This document shows positions 12,370-25,395 of a stretch of 64,000 nt of DNA, piece by piece. The DNA lies in contig JAJVDF010000230.1 of the NCBI GenBank assembly GCA_022410635.1, forward strand, positions 1,352,741-1,416,740, written 5' to 3'. The number at the start of each line of letters is the position of its first letter. The first letter of the stretch is position 1. Below the pieces are notes generated by a model. It searched no databases. It was not told where the DNA came from and saw only the letters and a program-made list of their open reading frames with translations. A program made the position numbers and the translations under genes. Origin of the DNA: Tretioscincus oriximinensis (Eukaryota > Chordata > Lepidosauria > Squamata > Gymnophthalmidae).

Positions 12370-13210
12370 TGGAAACAGACTCTCAAAAATGTGTCCGGAA
12401 GAACAATATAGGAATGAGAGCATCCATTCCTGGGTATACCAGATACATAGCATAATGTCTTGCTGTGGGCTTTCCCTGCAAGCATTAGGGCATACAAACC
12501 AGTCAGCCAAAGAGATATTCAAGCAGTGTACAACAAACATCAGCACACAAAATGATACTGAGAGTCTTTCTAATATAAAATCATTGAAATGGTTAGAACG
12601 ATCAAAACATTTTCCAACCTTGAAAATACCAAATGCCTCACCAGTTAAGGCATTTATATATGCACGTTTTGAACTCACTGACTCAGTGGTGAAAAATGGA
12701 AGATACTACCAAGTACCCTATGTAGAAAGACTGTGCGTATGGGGTGCAGAAATGGATGAAGACCTTCATTACATCTTGTTTACCTGCCCCCCTGTACTCC
12801 ACAGTAAGAATAACTTGCTTGAGTCCCTTATTACAAACTGTGATCCATAGTAATGCAGAATATAAGCTTCTTCAGGGAGAAAATAGTCAGACGACACATA
12901 GGGTATCTCTGTTTCTTGCCAAGGCTGCTCGTCTTAGGAAATCATTCATTGAGCAGAATGGAATGTTTTGTAAGGGTGATGGGGACATCTCTTTTGTTTT
13001 ATTGTTAACCTCATTATCCTTTTATGATCAAATGATTTTAACTTCTGTAAATTTGATATGGTCAACTGATCGATCAATAAACTTAATCTGAATCATTTTG
13101 TAGCTTCCTTGAGCAATGTTGAGTCCTCTGTCATGACAAGACGTCACTGATTATGATATGATTCAATTATATATTTTGACTATATAGTTGTTGAATAAAT
13201 CCAGATATAT
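12370..13210 (+). pseudogene. Non-LTR retrotransposon ORF2 C-terminal remnant, clade uncertain
   Basis: Two + strand frames (12389-12850 and 12744-13091) carry GRYYQVPYVERLCVWG followed by HYILFTCPP. This resembles the Cys-rich C-terminal segment of several LINE proteins (RxCPCG...E...HVLLxCP). The frame changes near 12840. Downstream, AAGAATAACTTGCTTGAGTC... and VFLAKAARLRKSF-like sequence continues the same relic, and an AT-rich 3' end with AATAAACTT follows. The first Cys of the expected motif reads CVWG, so the finger is damaged. It is unrelated to the CR1, L2 or L1 copies here. A Vingi- or I-like clade is possible but unproven. Confidence 0.55.
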
Positions 13211-15384
13211 AAAAAACGGGGACATGATTTTAGTTTGCTTTTTTCAATTCTGGGTTATTATTAATTTCACATCTAACAATATGAAGTGTTCTAGTCTTTT
13301 ATTTATGAGTTATATATGTCGATATTGAATATGTCATTATTTTTTAAAATTATATTGAAGTGTAGTAATATTTAAAAGGGTTAATGTTATTTATACCCCC
13401 AAATCCACAAAACCATACTCAAATTGCATTCAAATGTAGAAAAAGCATCTTAGAGGTGATTGTGTGTCACATTCTCACTCCATCTCTTGCCTAAAATGTT
13501 CATGAGAGGGAAAAGGTTGGGGGATGGGGACACAAACAGCAGACAAGACTTGAATGCTGTAAAACAACAATGGGAAGATTTTAGGCTTCTACTCCACGCA
13601 CCACTAATGCCATTTTCTGTTCCGGTTCCTTTTGGGATAACATTTTAAGTGATGGGTGGGGCCAGAAGTCATGTGACCAAAAGCTGGGTGGGGCTGGGCA
13701 AGGAAGTTTCCCCCCCGTACGAGATTTGTAAAGTTGCTCATTTTGATTTTATATCATCATTGCTGTGAAATGACTTCCTTTCTATCGATATATAAGACTG
13801 TAGAGCTTGAGAATGTTTTCAAGAAGGGATAGAATAAGGCTTTCTTGTACTGACCGGCTAAGAATGGGACCTGGTAATCAGGAAATTGACATTTTAGTTT
13901 AAGAGCATGCCAAGTATCCTGATGGATCGGGTTAATAGTCCCTTGAGTCCAATAGCATGTTCTCATAGTAGTCACCCAGTTGCCTGCAAATAGGATACAA
14001 GTCAAAACTTTTTTATGTCTTTGAAAATGACTAAAAAGAAAACCAGTTTAAAAGTATTTGTGGATGAAAAGCTTGACCAGATCGGAAAGGAGAACTTCCC
14101 CACTGTCTACAGTGTTTACATCTTAGCTCTTACAAGCAAATGCATTTTATTAATTTGTAAATAGTTATTATATCTTTCAACAGAAGGATCCATGGCAGGT
14201 CAATACATGATGGAAACATGAATAAAACCACTAATATAAAACTTGATTAAATATAGTTCTTCCACTGGATTTGCACACACAAAAGTCTACACTTCCCACA
14301 AGAGGGCTCCACTACCTCAGCAGCATTGTATGACACTCCATGATTTCACAGCTACATATTTTAACAGCCTTATTCATCTTTCCCCTCATTTATAACAATA
14401 TCCTTGAACAAAATAGCCCATTTATGGACCCGCAGTTTCCCTGGGAACATCTGGAAAGCTCTGTTTACATTCTTTCCACATAGACCACAGAGCTACAGCA
14501 GCTTATGATAAAGAGCCCCATAGCAGCTCATGACATCAGGGCCTCACAAGCAAAGGAAATAACTCAACTTCCTGCTCACAGCCCATTAAAACCTCAGGAC
14601 TGGCGTCGTCTTACTGAAATGACAATAATGCCTTGCCAAAACCTGGCAGAGAAGCCAGGAGGAGAAAGAGAGGGGCTTTGGAGTGTAACTAAATAATTGG
14701 AAACAGGAAATAGCTCTAGGCTTAAGGCAGTAAAAATAACACCATGCAGATACTATAAAAGGAAGTGTATTCTTGGAGGGAGGGAAAGACAATATACTGC
14801 AAGATTTTTCAATGTGTTGTCAACATTTTAGGGTTGGGGTGTTTAATAAGAATGATGTCTTCTCTGGAAATAAAGCAACGTCTTCCCAGTACTTGTTTAT
14901 TTAAACCACTCCAAGTGACTATGATCTATGGAATGCTGCAATAGAAGTAATAGATAAAGAAGCTAATTTAGCTACATACACCAGAAAAACATAATTCTTA
15001 CATTAAAAGCAAATGGCGAAAATAATGGTGATCAAATACATTGCAGGCTTTTGCTACTTTAAAGATTTTAAAATTAGAGTTTTATACAGTACTTCATTAA
15101 AAAGAAAAACTCAAAGAAAAGCTCTGATCAGACACCAGTCTGTCTCATCTCAGTACCAATCAAAATTAAAAATCAACCACCAGTAACTATCATGGATCCA
15201 ATTCTGGTTGCCATCTTCTTGCCAAGAAACAGGGCAAAATTTTGGGGAAAGAACATGCCCTTTGTCTGGCACTGCTCTCGTGATAGCACAAAGTAAGCTT
15301 CTAGGTATTTCAATGAAAAGATGATTCTTGTATTGCTGCTTCTGATATTCCTTTAACTTTGCAATAATTAGAATAAATAGAAAG

Positions 15385-15643
15385 AATATTAAAAAAGAAG
15401 AGGAAGAGGAGTTGTTATTATACCCCGGATTTCTCAACCTGGAGAGAATTAAAGCGGCTTACATAACCTTATGTTCTTTTCTTCACAACAAACATCTTGT
15501 AAAAGTAGGTGGGGCTGAGAGAGCTCTGAAGAACTAGGACTAGACAAAGTCATCCAACTGGCTTCATGGAGGAGTACAGACTCAAACTAGAAGGCTACCA
15601 GATAAAGAGACTGACACTTTAACCACAATACCAAACGGATTTG
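15385..15643 (-). mobile_element. tRNA-derived SINE, antisense (second subfamily)
   Basis: The minus strand reads GTTTGGTATTGTGGTTAAAG (A-box region), then TAGTTTGAGTCTGTACTCC (B-box region), CTCTCTCAGCCCCACCTACT in the middle, AAGCCGCTTTAATTCTC, and GGGGTATAATAACAACTCC with a (TTCC/TTC) tail. This matches a common squamate SINE type as I recall it, distinct in its head and body from 10137-10441 but with the same kind of tail. Confidence 0.8.
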
Positions 15644-18019
15644 ACTAATTTATACAAAAAGGCAATAGATTTTCTCACGCTCAAGAAAAATCTAGCAAAA
15701 ATCTTGAGACTAATGAAATAGGCCACCAATGCTATTATTTGCTAGTCTGTAAAGTGATACAAGATCCCCTTGCTTATCTAACACACCTATTTCTTTAAAA
15801 TATAACCCTATGATCAAGTAAATCCTATTTTACTATGTCACAAGTGAAACCTAAAATAAAACATTGCAGAGTAGAACACACCCAGAGTGTTACCAGAGAG
15901 AGAAAACTTAATAACATGAGCTTTTCTGTACTCATTGAAATATCTGATAAAATAAGTCTAGGCCATGGTCACAAATACCCAGGGCCAAAATGTTTGAAAT
16001 GTGGTCACATTGGTTCATTGTATTTAAGCAGATGGCAATCTGTTGATATTTATTTAAGCAGCGCTTTTGCACTAAAACAGATATGAGAAATTATAATGCA
16101 ATAGGCATGAACATGCTCACATAGTCACTGATTGGTGCAGAAGAGAAGGTAGAATGCTTACATAGAGACTGACATTACTAGCAAACTGTTCCCAGTCTGA
16201 TATTTATCCGGATCAAGAATGTGTACCAAATTTTCAGGAATATTTAGTTTATTCAGGAATAAACTAAAAGGGAAATTTCTGATATGAGTAATAAACAAAA
16301 GCTGGAAAGACAAAATGATCTGAACAATAAGCAACTGGTTTGAGTATTTAAGTGAGCTCATGGATTTTGAGGTGTTTATTTGGATATTCGATTGGGAGAC
16401 ATAGAAAATAAGCATATGGAAAATAAGCCTCATAGCCTATGGAAGTTCAAGGCAAGGAATTATAAGGTAACCCAATCAATCCTGTGTATATTAAAATGTT
16501 TTGAGGTGAGAGGAGAACTTGTTTCTTTTCTTTAATATTTTCTATACTGTATAGTTTTTGATGAAAGAAAAAACGTAGTTTGAAGACTTCAAAACAATCC
16601 AAGAGCTATTATGTGATCTAGGCCTTAGTTTATGAATGTTCCTATTTATGAACTTTTTTTGTTAATCACTAAATCGGACAAGATCCCATTACTATCATTC
16701 AATTAGTTAAGATTATTCATTTATGGCAAAATTGAGGTCGTATAAAAGTGACTGAGTTCCCTGCATTGTACTATATTTAAGCTTATGGATGGGACAGCAA
16801 CCATCTTAAGCCGATCCTTATATTCTATTTCCTGAGCTTTGGAGGCGATTTTACTTTGTCTGCCACATGGAACCACGCACGTCCAGCATTCCACTTTCTC
16901 TAAAGGCCTTTGCTGCGAAGTAAATAGCCACTATTTAGTAGCCTCCATTTTGTAAAGTCCGAAAGAAAGCTCCCTTTAGACCTTGAATATGTAAATTGTA
17001 AAACGCTCATTGGCTTTTGGCTAGCAGAGAATGCCTGGGAATTGTATTCAGGCTCGTAAAGAATGTTGGGGCTTGTAGTCAGGCAAGGGCAGCAATGATT
17101 TCTGGGGCTTGTGATGTCATGAGAATTGCCAGGATGTGTCGAGGACAGAGTGGGAACTGCAAGGAAGATTGAAGGTAAATGGGGACGTACTTGCAAATGT
17201 GTTCCTTCCTTTCAAAAAAAGTAGCCTTGGTTTGATTAATTGTGTAGAATGTTGAATTCCTTTCAGCATCAAGACTTTCAGAGTATACAAGACCTCTGAC
17301 AGTTAATGGTTAAGGTAACATGATTCATGACCCACTCTCTGCTGTGCATTGTCATTATAGAGGCAGAAGCCCAAGTAGGCAAGAGTGGCTAATTTCAGAA
17401 GTGAAAGTGTAAAAAACTTGAGTATTCAGAACTCTGTGGACTATTTGACTGCTTCTTCTCAGGGTCATTTTTCCCCTTCATCCATATCAGTGAATCATTC
17501 TGGCGAATAACTGAAGAGACATGAAATTCCTCAGCCATCTACATTCCACAAGTTCTCAGACACGATTGAGGTGTGTGGAGGGGGAGAATGGAAAGGAGAT
17601 GGAGAAAAAATTGAGGAAATTCAACAGAAATATACAGTATTTTGTGAGGAAAGTTGTTCAGCACAGCAAAATCTATGAAGTTTGAACATTGCTTCCCCCA
17701 AAGTACCTGATAGTACTTTTTCTCAAGATAAAAATCAAGTATTGATAAACTCAGGCACAAAAAAGAAATAAATAAAATACATTGAATTCACATTCATTTA
17801 TTATATAAACTACAAATAAGAGTTCAATGCCAGGGGAGGATATATATTTTTATTCCTATTTCTATAATTCTTTATGAATGTGAATTCTTTGTAAAATGGT
17901 AATTCATTTTAAGACAAAGACCTCACTTTGTCAAAGAAGAATCAATATGGTTCCTCCAGATGATTCTGGATTCAAAGATCATTGGAGAAACATGCTTTGC
18001 TGAATGAAACTCAGCATGG

Positions 18020-18375
18020 CTTTTGCTTGTCCAACATTCTGTCCCACACAGTGCCCCCCACCCAGGGCACCAGGGCAGTCTGGAGCAGAAGGCAGCAAAA
18101 TCTTCACCTGTTCATGACTCCCTGCAAGAATAGGAATACTTCCCTACTTCAGGAATATTGCCTGTTGCTCTGTCTCAGAGACAATATCAAGAGATCCATC
18201 CTAGTAGCTTTTTATGTCCTTGGCTTCCATGAACGTTCTGTTCATGTGTTAAAGCTATCGAGGCTACTAGCTATCACCACCCCTTCTGGAAGTAAATTCC
18301 ACAAACTATCTTGTCCATCCTATCTCTTTTGCCCATCTCTTTCAAGGAATGTCCTCTTGTCCTAGTGTTCTGTGA
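18020..18375 (-). mobile_element. CR1-like LINE 3' fragment, antisense
   Basis: The reverse complement of the 3'UTR and terminal coding sequence: CACACAGTGCCCCCCACCC ... GGAGCAGAAGGCAGCAAAAT ... TTCTGGAAGTAAATTCCACA ... TCAAGGAATGTCCTCTTGTC. It is collinear with 30890-31250. Degraded, with no usable frame. Confidence 0.85.
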
Positions 18376-18991
18376 TATCTTGGAATAGAAGCCTGGTATC
18401 TGCATATGAGTACAGATAATGACAACTCGGAGCCTGGCAGAATCTATGCTAGACTTTGAGTACTTTTCCCAAAATTCATCCCAGAAAAAGATTCAATGTG
18501 GAACGGGCCCCAGTCTCAGCATACTCACCTTCTACAAACCCTAGGCTCATGAAAGAGACCTAATACAAACTATATTCAAAAATATTTTCAATCTTGCCAA
18601 AAAATTATCATTGTCACCAGCAGAGGGTCAACTTCAAGTCTTTTTAAACTCTAACTGATTAAATACACAGCAATTCCAATGCATCCTGCTCAGGAAAATA
18701 AGTAAAAGTAAATACACTGAGAGGCAATGATTGGCAAGGAAGTAAAAATGGCATTATTAGCAAAATTGAATGGAACCAGAAGAAAAATACCAATGCTTAC
18801 GTATTTGAAGGTCACTTTAAAAATCTCTTCCAACAGAGCTTTGTACCTAGGATGCAGATAGACAAGCTAAGGAAGGGCTTGGTTCTTCCTTTTTTGCAAT
18901 GTGTGTTATATAAGCCTATTTCATTAAAGGCTGATAGATGCCAAGAAATAATTAAAAAAACCTACTTCTCAAAAGGTCTTTGAGTGGTAGG

Positions 18992-19183
18992 ACAAGTGCA
19001 TCTCAATAAATTAGAATGTCATAAAAAAGTGAATTTATTTCAGTAATTCAATTTGAATTTTGTTATCTGTAAGCCATAAACATTAAAAAAATAAACACTT
19101 CAAATAGATCACTCTGTGTATAATGAAATACTGAAATCAATTAACTTTTACATGATATTCTAATTTGTTGAGAAGCACCTGTA
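18992..19183. mobile_element. Tc1/mariner-type miniature inverted-repeat element
   Basis: The ends CAAGTGCATCTCAATAAATTAGAATGTCAT and, inverted, TACAGGTGCTTCTCAACAAATTAGAATATC form terminal inverted repeats of about 30 bp with few mismatches across 192 bp. This terminal sequence recurs in Tc1-like elements of fish and reptiles, from recall. There is no transposase reading frame, so it is a non-autonomous deletion derivative. Confidence 0.8.
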
Positions 19184-20269
19184 AATCTAATATCTAGAAA
19201 AAACCCTGTGGAGCCTATGAACCCATAATGTGGAATTTAAGGAATATATACCAAGGTGCACAGTAAAGTCATAGAAGACATTTTCAGGGAAATGCCACAG
19301 GTGTTGCACTAAATATTGTGCATTGTGGGGAAAATCAATAATATTAGATAGTTCAACAGTCCTCAAACAAAAGTAATATAATGTTCTCTTCATCAGAATC
19401 ATCATGCGAGATAGCCAAGTTATTTGACATATAAACAAAAATTCCTTCATATGCTGTTACATACATTTAATCTTTACTCACCTAAACAGATTTGAGCCAT
19501 ATGAACCAGTAATAAGATCAGGTTTATAGAAAAAGCAGGACATGAAAACATGAATTTTACTAATAATGCTAGTGATGGTAACAGTGTGGTGGCAGGGTGC
19601 TGGTGGTGGTTGCTCGTGTCTTTTTTTAATAATGCTCTCAAGCTTCTTGTTTTGTAGGCAAAAAAGCAAGAGATAGCACTCTATTTAGATTTTCAAGCCA
19701 AATTCTAATTTACATCTGGAAACTCATTATTACCTACTATTCAGAACCAGCTTACTTACTTTTCCAGCCCTTTACTAACATAGGAACAGAAATGCAACAG
19801 AAGCACAAGAGATAGGATAGGGATATCTTATTCTCTAGAGCTGTGCAAAAAGAAACCTATCTGTGCCAATCTTGGTCACATTCACTCAGTCAATTACATT
19901 GAATACACCTCTTTGGCCAAGAAATGTCTAAGTGAGGAAATTAGTTTATAAAATGGTATACAAAACTGCATTTAATTAACTTATTTTTGTTGCACCTGTA
20001 TGCAGCCTTAGCTTTCATGTAGTACTTCAGAGGGTTCAAGGTGCTTCCCTACATTCCCTAATTTCTAGCATCTGTAACGTTTTTGCATAAATTTGCCTCC
20101 TTGTGGTAGCAAGGAGCACATCCAGCCTGGCAATGACTGACACTCCTAAGGCCTCTCATCAAATTTGTCACAAAAGCAAAATGCAGACAGAGGGCCTCCC
20201 CTGCTGTGTACAGGAAATGTGATATCCCATTCTACAAATCTTATTTACTTTTTATTTGGTTAAAACAAG

Positions 20270-21078
20270 GATTTTCGAGCAAGAAAAGGATCTTGGGGTG
20301 GACAATTCGATGAAGATGTCAACCCAGTGTGCAGCAGCAGCAAAAAGGCAAATTCCATGGGGATAATTAAGAAAGGAATTGAAAACAAGTCAGCAAATGT
20401 TGTTTTGCCTTTTTATAAATCTGTGGTGAGGCCACATTTGGAATACTGTGTTCAATTCTGGTCACCACATCTCAAGAGGGATATTGTGGAACTAGAGAAG
20501 GTGCAGAAAAGGGCAACAAAAATGATCAAGGGTCTGGAGCACCTCCCTTATGAAGTCAGGCTGTAACGTCCAGGCCACTTCAGCCTCAAAAGGCGACTTT
20601 TGAGAGGTGATCTTATTGAAGTGTACATAATCATGCATGGGATGGATAGGGTGAATAAAAAAAAAATGTTTTCTCTATCACACAACACTAGGACCAGAGG
20701 ACACTCCTTAAAATTGATGGGTAGAAAAGTGAGAACAGACAAAGAAAAGTATTTTTTCACCCAGAGGGTCATTGGCCTGTGGAATTTACTTCCTGAAGAG
20801 GTAGTGGTAGCTAACAGCTTGGATAGTTTCAAGACAGGGCTATACAGGTTTATGGACACCAAGGGTATAAATAGGTACTAGGATGGATGTCGCCTCTGGG
20901 ATGGAGCAACAGGTAGTACTCCTGAAATACCATTTGCAGGGAGTCATGAAGAGGTGCATATTTTGCTTTCCTCTGTTCGGACTGCCAGGTGCATCTGGTG
21001 GGCCTCTGTGTGAGACAGAATGCTGGACTAGATGGGCTGTGGCCTGATTCAGTATGGCTCTTCTTATGTTCTTATGAC
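20270..21078 (+). pseudogene. CR1-like LINE ORF2 3' portion
   Basis: Two + strand frames (20327-20566: SANVVLPFYKSVVRPHLEYC... and 20600-20881: MHGMDRVNKKKMFSLSHNTR...) encode the post-RT C-terminal half of a CR1-clade ORF2 protein. They are broken by a frame change near 20563, where GYNVQAT replaces the expected LQRLG region. Upstream EQEKDLGVDNSMK begins at 20275. The 3'UTR ends with GGCTCTTCTTATGTTCTTATG at 21058-21078. The reverse transcriptase core is missing, so this is a 5'-truncated dead copy. Confidence 0.9.
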
Positions 21079-22676
21079 TCTTGATTCTAAACTAAAGGGC
21101 AGAGTAGCGAAATAAAACCAGTATTAAAATAACTAATGCTAACGAAAAACGATGTGTATAATAACAGCAGGCCACACAGTTCCTCCATTAATGTTAGTTC
21201 TTTTACTGTAAGAATGACATGCATATGGGATAAAAACAATCATAGGAAGTTATTCTTTGAGAGTTTAACTGAGAGTCTTGATGAGATGGTCAAACACCCA
21301 TTCAGAGCAGGATGAACAAAATGTTTATTGTAAACACCAACTATTATGTGACTAAGGGATTAACATCCATTTTAATGATAAGATGAAGATAAGGTCACTG
21401 GAAAAGTGCTCCTACCTCCTTCAGCAATTAACCTACAGGCTGACCTGTTGGAATTCCAATGCTGAGGAACAGGAACGTCACTGATTGACAGCCAACTCTT
21501 CCCTCTTAATTCCTGTCTGAAATTAACAGGAAGTTTCTCAAGAATGGAGGAGTGCTTACTAATGGCCAACAGGGAAGTGACAAAATATGGGTCTGGAATG
21601 CTCAAATAGAACACAATATAAATAAGCCAGGTACTTTCCCAGAAATAGAACTTAACTGCCAGGGGCAGATTATTTGGCTAGACAATGGAAGTAGACGGAC
21701 TTCATCTATGATCAAATGTTCCAAAGCTCTTGCAGCCATAGCTTTATAGCCTTTTTACTGACACATCCTGGATTTCCTAGATTTATTTGCCGATGAGAAA
21801 TGAAGACACTGAAGTTTAAATATCACTGGTTTCCTATATAGACTGAGGTCATATCAACTCAGAAAGAAGCACAATTCTCTTGGACAAGGGTCCTTTAAAA
21901 GAAGAAGGATAAGAAAAGGATATGCAGTATAGAAGCAGCACACAAGATCAAAGATACAATTTTCCTGATGACAATATAGAAGTGGTTTTTTGGTTTGATT
22001 GAAAGAGATGCCTGAAAGAGTTAAGTTCATAGGGTTACCATACTGCACACTTCCAAACCAAGGTACATCTTTTAAATCCACGCTGGTCCAGTCCCCTCGC
22101 CCAGTCATCCCCAATAGTGGACATTTGCCTTTTCAGCCCAGGCAGCAGTATAAAATCATGGATTATCCACAAAATTGGCTGCATAAGGTAATTCTATGCA
22201 TGCAAACATTGACCAAGCATTCTGCAAACTGTTATCAAACTCTTTCATCTTCATCTAGCTGGTTTGCTTAAAGATTTCAAATATTTGGTTCCTTCTCTTC
22301 TTGAAATTGTGAATAATTTTATTAACCATTCTGGGAGTTTCTTAAGCTGAAAACTATAATGTACAAAATTTCCATGATCAAGGAAATAAATTCCTTCATA
22401 TATAATGGTTTACAGGTCCTAGTATGCAGTAAGCTATTGCTTTATTTCACACTAAGTTTCAAATGCATGTGTGCTTCTAAGCAAAAGGGCATACATAAAA
22501 CCTACCAGAAAAGTTTCCAATCTCACAGATATAAAATTGAATTTATATTAGAAAATGTGAGTATTGTGTGTATCTAACATTATTTTTAATAGGAAGAAAT
22601 AACATAAGATAAAATGAAGCATTAACAATGCTAGGACCTCTTTCCTTTAGGACAGTCAAATGTACTTGAATTTAAA

Positions 22677-22737
22677 ATTATTTATTTATACTTATATGCT
22701 GCCCTATACCTGAAGGTCTCAGGGCGACCAACAATAA
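22677..22737 (-). repeat. L2-type LINE 3' tip, antisense
   Basis: ATTTATTTATACTTATATGC, CTGCCCTATACCTGAAGGTC and TCAGGGCGACCAACAAT together are the reverse complement of the L2 3' terminus. Confidence 0.65.
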
Positions 22738-23284
22738 AAGTCATTCTTTCACATGAAGCAGAGGATGAATATAACAGACAACAACTAAGACGTGATCCTT
22801 TCATGTCTTAAAAGCACTGGCTAAAAACAGCACTGGCTGTAATTCAGTAAATCGTTTCATCATCAACCACTTTGGGAAAGGGCCACAAAAGAACTAATAA
22901 ATGGTTTTATTAAAAATATATGCAAGATTGCAGTGCACTCCTGTATTATCTGAAAACCTAATAACCTGTTGGAACAGCAAGCCACATAGAATACAAAAAA
23001 TTAACGAAAAACGTTTTGGAACTAACTGGCATGAAAAGTATGTACAAGACAGATGGATTGTTATGATATGGGGTCCTGGTTAAAATATAGAGAAAGCTTG
23101 GTATGACATGCTTTTTACTTTTACATTTTAGCCTTTTACACCCTGTGTTAATTCTGTTAGAACTTTGATGGAGTTATTTTGTTACAGATTGTGATATTCT
23201 GTATCATTGGTTATTATTTAATAAATGATGTGTATTTTTAAAAGAAACATAGACTTGAAAACAAAGGGCAGCACTGCTCATGTG

Positions 23285-23370
23285 CACCTACTTATTTACT
23301 TACTTACTTAACTTACCTACCTACCTACCTTTACTGGTATGTCCAACCATACCTGAAGGTCTCATATTTG
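23285..23370 (-). repeat. L2-type 3' tip with tetranucleotide repeat tail
   Basis: An (ACTT)n/(ACCT)n run at about 23289-23331 is followed by ATACCTGAAGGTCTCAT, part of the antisense L2 terminus. The AAGT/AGGT repeat is where the AAAT tail of the LINE should be, so it probably arose by mutation and expansion of the tail. Confidence 0.55.
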
Positions 23371-23730
23371 AACATTTGCAAATAGAATTTAGAAATATTA
23401 TTATTAGAAAAATTAGAAATATTACTATTTTTTATTAATTGCCCCAATAGTGAATGCATACTTTTATTTTTATTTTTTTAAATAACATAATATATCCTGC
23501 CTCAGCATCGTCATGCACTATGCACATGCTGGCCATCTTGGAATAGTTTAGGAATTAGCATTGGGGCTGAAGGCAGAATTTAGAGAACTAACAGAATTAC
23601 ATAAAGAATTGCATCTGTACACCCCATCAAAGTGATTGCACCATATACTGTATATTAAGTTTTTGGTCAAACCAATGATTTTCCACAATATTTTGACAGA
23701 ATGGACTGGTATTTGTGTGGAGACTTAGAA

Positions 23731-24119
23731 CAGTAGTTCCCAAACTTTCTGAAGGTTCGGCCCATTTTTGAGCAAGATTTTTGTTTGCAATCCCTCTCCT
23801 CAACCATTATATAAACCTCTGTAAAATAAAGAACAATTTTACTTAAAACTAGTGGACATTATACACATCCCCCTGCCTTCCTCCTCCCCAGTTCTCCTTC
23901 TGCACTGCTTCCCTAGTTCCCGATTCCACTCTTTCCAACAAAAGAGCGGCAAAAGGAATGCAATGTCGGCATGATTGGTTGATGTAGTGGAGTTGATGAC
24001 TGTTGTTGGGAACTTAGGAAAGCTAGGATTGGGAATGAGGAAGATGAGGATAAATCCTCTTGCACCTACGAACAGCTCTTTACACAATGGGTGTCATAGG
24101 CTACCCTTGGGAACCACTG
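23731..24119. mobile_element. hAT-type miniature element
   Basis: It begins CAGTAGTTCCCAAACTTTCT and ends ACCCTTGGGAACCACTG, hAT-type terminal inverted repeats over 389 bp. The flanking octamers (ACTTAGAA and TCCTATAG) agree at only four positions, so the target duplication has decayed. There is no coding capacity. It is not closely similar inside to 2539-2726, although the ends are related. Confidence 0.7.
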
Positions 24120-24274
24120 TCCTATAGATACACAGGCCACCAATAACATACTCACCTTGGCCCACAGAACCCAGTAGCCTACACCATAAGTTTCACAATG
24201 AATTTTAAAAGTTTTATGAATTACATGCTGAATACAAAAGCATTTTCTTGCTGTTTTTATTAGTTTTGAAAGAC

Positions 24275-24475
24275 TGTGTTTAAGAAGTGGTCTACCTCAA
24301 GTATATAAAACCATACATGGTGTTGAAAATGTGAATAGTTGCAATTATCATTTTCCCTATCACTCAAGACTAGAATCTGGTGACACTATGAAGCAGATGG
24401 ATATATAGACCCTAGTCAATGGAATTTACTTCTAGAAAAGGTAGTCGCAGTTTTCAAAAGTTTTATGAATGGTTC
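24275..24475 (+). repeat. CR1-like LINE fragment, strongly degraded
   Basis: The sequence reads YKTIHGVENVNSC-like, then FPYHSRLES and a LLEKVV-like end (GGAATTTACTTCTAGAAAAGGTAGTCGC), collinear with the C-terminal ORF2 segment at 20600-20840. It contains many substitutions and stops. Confidence 0.6.
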
Positions 24476-25288
24476 CTAAAATTCTACATACTGATTTCAA
24501 GTTAAAGAGACAAAGCTAAAGATGCTAAAACAAAGATTTTACTTTTGTTTTCTGCTTAAGAATGCAATGAGTGGTGTGAGACTCTGCTGGACAAAATGGT
24601 TGTGACTCAATGGAGAAGAAATCTTTGTATGTTCTCTTATGTGATATGAATTGACCTCATTGTACCCCATTATGTAAACAAATCTCATTCTGCTGTTTTG
24701 GTAAGGAGCGTTTTCCAGATCTCCAGAATAAGTCAGGAAGATAATGTGAGTAACTGTGTACTGCAAAAGTGCCTTCTGGCCACCCCTTTCCTTGCATGTA
24801 GGCATCTTTCCAGCCATGTCTCATTCATTCCTAAAACTATCTTGCGTTTAAGTCTTTTATTATACGGAACATGCTTCAAGCTCTTTGTTAACTCTGCAAT
24901 ATCCTTCTCTAAGTTCAGATCTGGAACAAATAGCTATATTTCACCTTGGCTAAAAGGGTGAGGAGGAGGTACTGTAAGTAAGCAAATAACCTAGCAAGCA
25001 AACATCCTCTGTTTATCTGACTCCTGCCCACTCCAGGATGCATATCTGGGTTGGGAGCTCCCATCACTATGGCAAGATATTTATTCATCATCTTTAAATG
25101 TTGGCCAAAAAGGCAGTGGAGCCAAAGCATGATAATGTCTTTATCTCCAATAGTCATTAGCTCAATGTATACCTCTGAAGCTGCAAAAGGCTTATACAAG
25201 ACCATAATGATCACATTAATAGCTGTTAATGAGGGGGGAAATGCCCTTGGAAAGTGTCTAGCTAGGAAGAATTAAATGGCTGAATTAA

Positions 25289-25395
25289 ATGGCCAGTTTA
25301 GTGTAGTGGTTAGAGTGTTGGACTCTTATCTGATAGTCTCCCAGTTTGATGCTATCTCTGTATAACAGCTATACTAACTAACTTGGATAAAATCA
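25289..25395 (+). mobile_element. tRNA-derived SINE, 5' fragment
   Basis: GGCCAGTTTAGTGTAGTGGTTAGAGTGTTGGACTCTTATCTG is the tRNA-like head of the SINE subfamily seen antisense at 15385-15643. A decayed B box lies near CAGTTTGATGCTATC. The tail is missing. It is not a functional tRNA gene: the acceptor arms do not pair. Confidence 0.7.

Noticed and set aside
12328..12678. 116-codon minus-strand ORF
   Set aside because: Shadow of the LINE remnant read in the + direction.
16880..17190. Possible LTR or exon because of mixed composition and a 98-codon minus ORF
   Set aside because: No paired repeats, no primer-binding site or polypurine tract, and no family match could be seen.
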